Shown one piece after another: positions 58,542 through 64,000 of a stretch of DNA of 64,000 bases (the first letter of the stretch is position 1; each line of letters starts with the position of its first letter). Made by a program: the position numbers and the translations under genes. The DNA comes from Rhizophagus irregularis (Eukaryota; Glomeromycota; Glomeromycetes; Glomerales; Glomeraceae), in assembly GCF_026210795.1 (NCBI RefSeq), contig NC_089441.1:310001-374000 (forward strand). Reading direction: 5' to 3'. The notes under the pieces were generated by a model, which saw only the letters and a list, made by a program, of their open reading frames with translations, did no database searches and had not been told where the DNA came from.

Positions 58542-59267
58542 AAAACAAGTCACTGACATAAATGGGTAGTGTGGTAAGATTTTCCACCACACCTACCTTG
58601 CAGATTCCAGACTTAGAAAAAGAGTTTTGTCGTAAATACGAGACTTTTCTGGAAGGACAGACAGTATTATTTATAGTTTTTAGTTACTTTCAATATTTTT
58701 TTTTTAGACTTAGAGTTTTTCTTTTTTATCAATATTGGCATACAACTTAGTATGTTCTTATTTAGGTACAGCTCAAGCACCCTAGTCACATCAAGTCTTA
58801 AACTCTAATTTTAAATGGCCATAAAATTTAAAAAAAAATATTATTTTAAATACTCGTCATATCTTAATAGATTGGATCAAAGGCTATAAAAGTATGATTT
58901 AATTTTTCAAATTGGATTAATATATAAAAAATTATTCTCATTTTATTTTAGTAAAAAATTATATGTATGTAAAAGTTCCCAATTTTACCACCATATTCTT
59001 GGGTAAAATTTATTTTTCAACATCAAAATTTTTACTGAAAAATATGCCAAAATTATCAGTGATCAACAAACATAATTATAAATTAAAATAATACATATGC
59101 AATCATATACAATTTTACTTTGACTTGCTGAAAAAAAGTATTAAACACATTCAAGTATCTGAAACAAATATTAATGTGAAAAATGATGAGGAAAGTTTAT
59201 ATGGAAAATGTTTGTAATGTAGAAAATTATATAGAAGATGATGTTTTGGATGGTAATCAAGAAGATA
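58542..59267. other. Spacer
   Basis: No gene supported. The 58562-58750 frame is not credible beyond its start. Confidence 0.4.
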
Positions 59268-59795
59268 TACACAGTGAAATTTGATAAACTGGATCTGTCG
59301 GTTCCACTAAAAATATCTGGTTTATCGGGATATCCGGTTTAGCGAAAAAATTTTGATATATTGAAAATCTATTATACAGAATTTTTAAAAAATTTTCATG
59401 CTAATAAAATTAATATACACTATAATTAAATTTTTCATCTTAGTTTTAAGTCATAGAGGTCATGAAAATGAATATAAAATATTTTAATTAAATATATAAG
59501 TAATACAAAACTTCAGCCGGAATTAAGATTTTTATAATTCCGGCCAAAATTAAGATTTACCACATCACGTTACTTAAATTTTATTGGCTAATAATCACGT
59601 GATCTGGTTTATCGAATCATTTTTTACTATAGCTGGTTAGAAAATTGATCTGAAATAGCGAATATCGAGCTTTTACTAGTAAACTCCGGTATATCGAACC
59701 TATTTTAATATACGTGATTTGGTTCCAGCAAAAAAGTCTGGTTTAGGCCCAAATCCGGTTTATCGAAGATCCGGTTTATCGAATTTCACTGTGTA
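59268..59795. mobile_element. Tc1/mariner-like MITE
   Basis: 59270-59793 (524 bp), flanked by TA on both sides, with inverted ends CACAGTGAAATTTGATAAAC and GGTTTATCGAATTTCACTGTG. Multiple CCGGTTTATCG motifs occur in both subterminal regions. No transposase. It lies about 280 bp upstream of the gene at 60078 and might supply part of its upstream region. Confidence 0.88.
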
Positions 59796-60077
59796 TTTCA
59801 AATTTAATGACTCAAATGCAATTAGCCATACATCCCACCAACTCATAAATCAACTTAAATAAAAAAATTCATTATATTTTAATGCTGGCTAAAATTATGG
59901 CTAATTTATAATTCGGGCCAAATATCACGTGATTTCACGTGAAATTCGCTTAAGTGCTAATCCGGTTATGATCGACATTGATTATTAATATCGATAATAA
60001 TAACATTCGGGGATAATCTCATAGTAATAAAGGTCGCGTTTAAAATCTGCTGTTGACTTCTTACTTTCACAAAAATA

Positions 60078-63000
60078 ATGGCAAAACACCTTGAAGTTCC
60101 AGTTACATTGTTAACACCAGGCACTATTAATGAAAATTTACACTATGGACCATTTGCCCGTTACTGGTGGAGTTCCCGATCTACAAATGGTAGTAACGAA
60201 CATATTTTTTTTCCTATTCGCTTGGGTCAGAAGACTCGTGTTTTTCGCAATAATCGGGAGTTTATAGTTTCAGTGGTTCTTGGAAATTCAGAACACCCTA
60301 GACAGCCTGGATATTTTTGTAGTTCAGGTTCATTTTCTGGGAAAATAGAAACCTCTCCTACTAGAGCTATTAGCTCTTTATATAATGAAATTTTTCATAA
60401 CTCAACTAAATTTTCGGGACCAACAATAATAGGACAAGACAATCCAAAAATAATAGAAGAAATATCTCGTGGTGTTAGATTTATTCCATTTCAAATTACA
60501 ATTGATAAATATAAAATTTTTATACATGACTTAGGGGTATCATCTCATCCCGAGTGGCATAATGCTGGTTCAGGCTATTCATCATCTCTCCTTCACTTTT
60601 ACAATAAGAAACAAGCGTTATTTGTTTCAAGAATTGTTGATAATGAATGTATTATTGAAATCTATCAACAAGCACAAAAAATAAAAATAATTCGTGGCTC
60701 TACACCAAGTGAAGTTTGGCGCAAATCATGGTTTATGAAAAAGTATGATGGGAGCGAACTTTATGGTCTCAAAGATCAAAAAACACAAAATTCATTACGC
60801 GTGCATCATGTTCCCACATGCACGCCTAGTAATTGGGGTAATCTGTCTCTGATGTCAAAATTATTTGAATATCATCTAAAGAGACGAACTATTTCAAAGA
60901 TTAATTGGTATACAATTTTTGATATATGGGGAAAACAAGATAGTGATATTTTTGAGCTTTATTCAAATCTGAAAAAAATTTATCCAAAACGTCATAAATT
61001 TGGGGATAGGGAATTGCGTGCATGGCGAGCTTTGCTAAAAGCGGCTGGTGCTCATCTGATCACTCCTTTCAATTCTGATGAATCAAAGGTTAGTTTTTTG
61101 TATTTGATATATAAAAGAGATAATTCAATCTGCATACTAACTTTATTATAAAAAGTTTCAGTTCTGGACGCGAGCCTCTAATCCTATAAAAGATAGTGAT
61201 ACAATTTCAAATCTTTACAAAATGGGCTTTCTTGTATCAACACCTATTCATATGCCAAATTCGACAAAAAAATTTTGGTATTGTTTTGATCGTGCTATAA
61301 AAGAAAATAAAAAAACCCATGATGGTAAGCGTAGGGTTATATCTATAATTGCTGATCAATTCACATACTCCCAACTTGAAAAAAACCTGAAGGTAAGTGT
61401 AATATAATAACAACAAAAGCACACTTACAAACAGAAAGGATTTAGCCCAATTTTTATCTATTTAGATTTTATTTTATACATTCATAGAAATACAAACATT
61501 TTTGATAGACTTATCCGTTCATAGAAATATAGACTTATACATTCATAGAATATAGACTATATACATTCATAGAATATAGACTTATACATTCATAGAAATA
61601 TACATACATTCATAGAAATATAGATTTTAGAAATATATATACGTTCATAGAAACAAAAACATTTTGAATAGATTTTATGTATAAATATTAGAAAAAATAT
61701 ATTATTTGATTTATTATTTGATAATAAAATGAGATTATAATTTGAAAAAAATTATTCAAAAAAAATTATTTGAAAAAATTATCCGAAAAAAAAATTATTT
61801 GAAAAAATTATTCAAAAAAATTATTTGAAAAAAAAATTATTTGAAAAAATTATTCAAAAAAATTAAGATCGTATGATTTTTTTTTGTTACACCATGCACC
61901 TATTATAAATCATAGGTTGGAAGTCACACAATAATTGATGCAAAGCGACATTCACGATTATGTGGTTACGGCTGCCCTCCGATGTTGAAGCCTGTCACAC
62001 ATCGTATGAGATTATCACAAGAAAAATTAGATCAATTTGACTCTTTTTTTTCTGATAAAAATAATGTAAACATGTCATCCTATAAGACGGATAATGAAAG
62101 TGGATTACCTATCTTGTACCTGCAGAATAATAAAAAATCTTTATGGGAAAAGTTTACAGAACTTTATCCTAATGGTATGGGACGTACATCCTTTATGACA
62201 CGATTGGAAAGTGGTAGATTTGTCTATAAGGAAAATTTAGGGGGACTGTGTTCAATATGCAATGAAAATTTTTATGAGGTATTTTTAGATCTTGAAAAAT
62301 TGATAGAAAATAATATTGTAAATACGCAATTGAAGGTAAATATTTCATGTACCTTTGTAATTATCACGTTATAATAATAATAATAGCGTCTATTATTTGA
62401 GAAAAGAACGATTTATGTAAACAATTACAGATTCTTCGACGATATCTCAGAAAGGATTTTGAAAAAGAGTTGAAAGTTGATATTACCGGAAAACCAAAAC
62501 ACAATCCTTGTATCTGTCATTGCTTAATTCACGCTTTTGGAATATGTTCAGAATCACATACTGATGCATGTTCACAATGCAATAAATTATTTTTCATCTT
62601 TGAGCTGTTAAAAAAACAATTATCAGCCGAGCATCACGAATTTTTGAATATTAAACTAAAGCAACTAATATTCTGGTTATCTCACCTTATGAGAAAATTT
62701 TACCTAAATTCACAATTTAATATTAGACTTCAAGAGTTGGATGATGAAGGTGCAGTCCTTATTGTTGATTATAAGATGAGAATTCTTCCACAAACTTCTC
62801 GTGAGACAAAATCTGAATTTTTTGGAAAACGCGGATGGACTTTGCATTCAGTTCTTGTGTATCAAAAAATCAAAGGTACACAAACTATGAATATTGAAGC
62901 ATTCGATCACTGATCTGATAACACCAAGCAAGATGCTTGGTTCACTGCCTCTTCTCTCCATGCTGTAATAGAAAATCTTGAACAAAAACCTAAATGGATA

Positions 63001-64000
63001 ACGATTATTTCTGATAATGGTCCACATTATCACAATACACAACTGATGATCATCCTTTCTTATTGGTATGATTGGTACAATGTAGAAGTGAGACGGTGGA
63101 TATTCTTAGAGGCTGGAGAAGCCAAAACATCAATAGATTCCCATCATGCTCAAGTAATATAAAACTTGAAGAAAAATATTTTTTTTATTACTTACATTAT
63201 TTTATTTTTGTAGATTTCACAAGCAATAAAACGTTATGTACGACTTGGATTGAATATTACTGATGGAGAAGATATTCAAAAAGCAATACAGAATATTTCA
63301 GGAGCTCGCGTTTCACAACTGACACCTGATCGTGAATTTGGTAAGAATTAAAAAAAAATATATTGATTTTTTTGATATTAGATTGAATTTTTGATACAAT
63401 TTTTTTGAATAGACAAAAAAACAAAGATCGGAACTATAGCTGGTATAAATAATTGGAATGAATGGTCTTGGCCAGTTGATGGTCCTAATGCAGGTCATAT
63501 ACTGGCACGTGCCTTACCTCATATAAATGAATGGACAACGATTACGCCAGCGAAAATAAAAAAGTTGGAAAAAACTCCAACTACAAAACCAAATCCTAGT
63601 TTTACTACTCCTTCTAAAGCAACTAATCAATGGGTAACTCCAATATTAAGACCAATTTGTAAGTTATTGATCGTATTTTTGTTAATTTTGAACTCTAATC
63701 TTAAATTTCCAATACTTTTTTATTAGCATCAGAAATAAATAATATCCAAAACAATAATCAGAAAATTAATACGGTAAATACTTACAATCCCTTTATTTAC
63801 TGTACAAATATTAACCCAATTCCCAATTAGATCATAATTTCTTCTGTTGATTTGGATTTGGTTGACCTCACAAATAAAGAAAATACACAACAAAACACAA
63901 TGTTAGTTTTATAATACATTGTGATATTTTCTTGCCATTGGTCAATTTGTTAATATTTATTCTTTTATAGACGTGGTATCTTCTTTGCGGGGTGGGCACT
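60078..64000 (+). pseudogene. DDE-transposase-like multi-exon gene with one nonsense codon, 3' end outside window
   Basis: Exons 60078-61088, 61162-61392, 61916-62335, 62431-63153, 63214-63340, 63413-63658, 63727-63773, 63831-63901 and 63971 to the window end join in frame. Exon 1 includes RHKFGDRELRAWRALLKAAG. Exon 3 has RHSRLCGYGC. Exon 4 has a Cys/His cluster (NPCICHCLIHAFGICSES), then LIVDYKMRILP, ISDNGPHYHN and FLEAGEAKTSID. Taking the Asp codons at 62767 and 63013 and Glu at 63109 or 63118 gives a DDE-like spacing of 81 and 31 or 34 residues. A TGA at 62911-62913 interrupts an otherwise open frame between the first and second Asp. The later exons are Thr/Pro/Asn-rich. The family is not named here; possibly a domesticated or mobile transposase. 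It could be called a CDS if the TGA is a sequencing error. Confidence 0.75.
61393..61915 (+). repeat. Minisatellites inside intron 2
   Basis: The intron (523 nt, far longer than its neighbours) contains about eight units around ATACATTCATAGAAATATAGAC (61480-61660) and then a run of TTATTTGAAAAAATTATTC-type units (61740-61870). Repeat expansion explains its length. Confidence 0.85.

Overview
The window looks like nuclear DNA of an arbuscular mycorrhizal fungus close to Rhizophagus irregularis (Glomeromycotina). This is inferred from the very AT-rich sequence, genes split by many 50-110 nt GT-AG introns, a family of TKL-like kinases with a Cys-rich N-terminal motif, a Crinkler (CRN) gene, BTB-TLDc relics and dense DNA transposons. 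No bacterial or viral organisation is seen. Exon joins were worked out by eye from splice signals, frame and paralog comparison.

Layout. 1-11.06 kb: one copy (A) of a roughly 1.05 kb dispersed unit split by three independent insertions, each with its own target-site duplication: a 1.3 kb MULE-like non-autonomous element, a hAT MITE that itself holds a complete 4.4 kb hAT transposon, and a complete 4.0 kb MULE. The uninterrupted copy (B) at 15.43-16.48 kb serves as the empty site. 11.4-13.6 kb: intact six-exon CRN gene with nuclease-like and kinase regions. 14-20.9 kb: relics and gene-poor DNA. 21.1-22.5 kb: secreted protein gene. 22.9-24.2 kb: hAT relic. 24.5-26.0 kb: kinase 1. 26-31.4 kb: MITEs, a coiled-coil pseudogene, a CRN header relic and a LINE-like tail. 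31.8-37.9 kb: a minus-strand pseudokinase/coiled-coil gene whose 5' part is a 3 kb tandem array. 38-43 kb: relics of BTB/TLDc genes and MITEs. 43.7-46.9 kb: kinase gene with repeated N-lobes. 48.1-49.05 kb: Tc1/mariner relic. 49.3-50.9 kb and 54.5-56.5 kb: kinases 2 and 3. 57.5-59.8 kb: three MITEs. 60.1-64 kb: multi-exon DDE-transposase-like gene with one nonsense codon, running off the right edge.

The most unusual structure is the 34.4-37.7 kb array. On the minus strand each of its roughly 80-110 bp units reads as a complete mini-intron (GTAAGT donor, CTAAC-like branch site, TAG acceptor), and successive mini-introns are separated by exactly three bases. There are 33 such triplets of 13 kinds, bracketed by conserved splice signals, followed by a single-base step and then the pseudokinase exons. 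If spliced as drawn, this is a microexon gene whose variable part is built one codon at a time. A shorter homologous locus lies at 15.04-15.33 kb with the same 22-nt first exon, and the two copies of the 1.05 kb unit are the upstream region of that gene family.

A common theme is tandem duplication of exon-plus-intron modules in kinase-family genes: codon-sized modules (34-38 kb), C-tail exons (kinase 3) and whole N-lobe/zinc-ribbon modules (43.7-46 kb).
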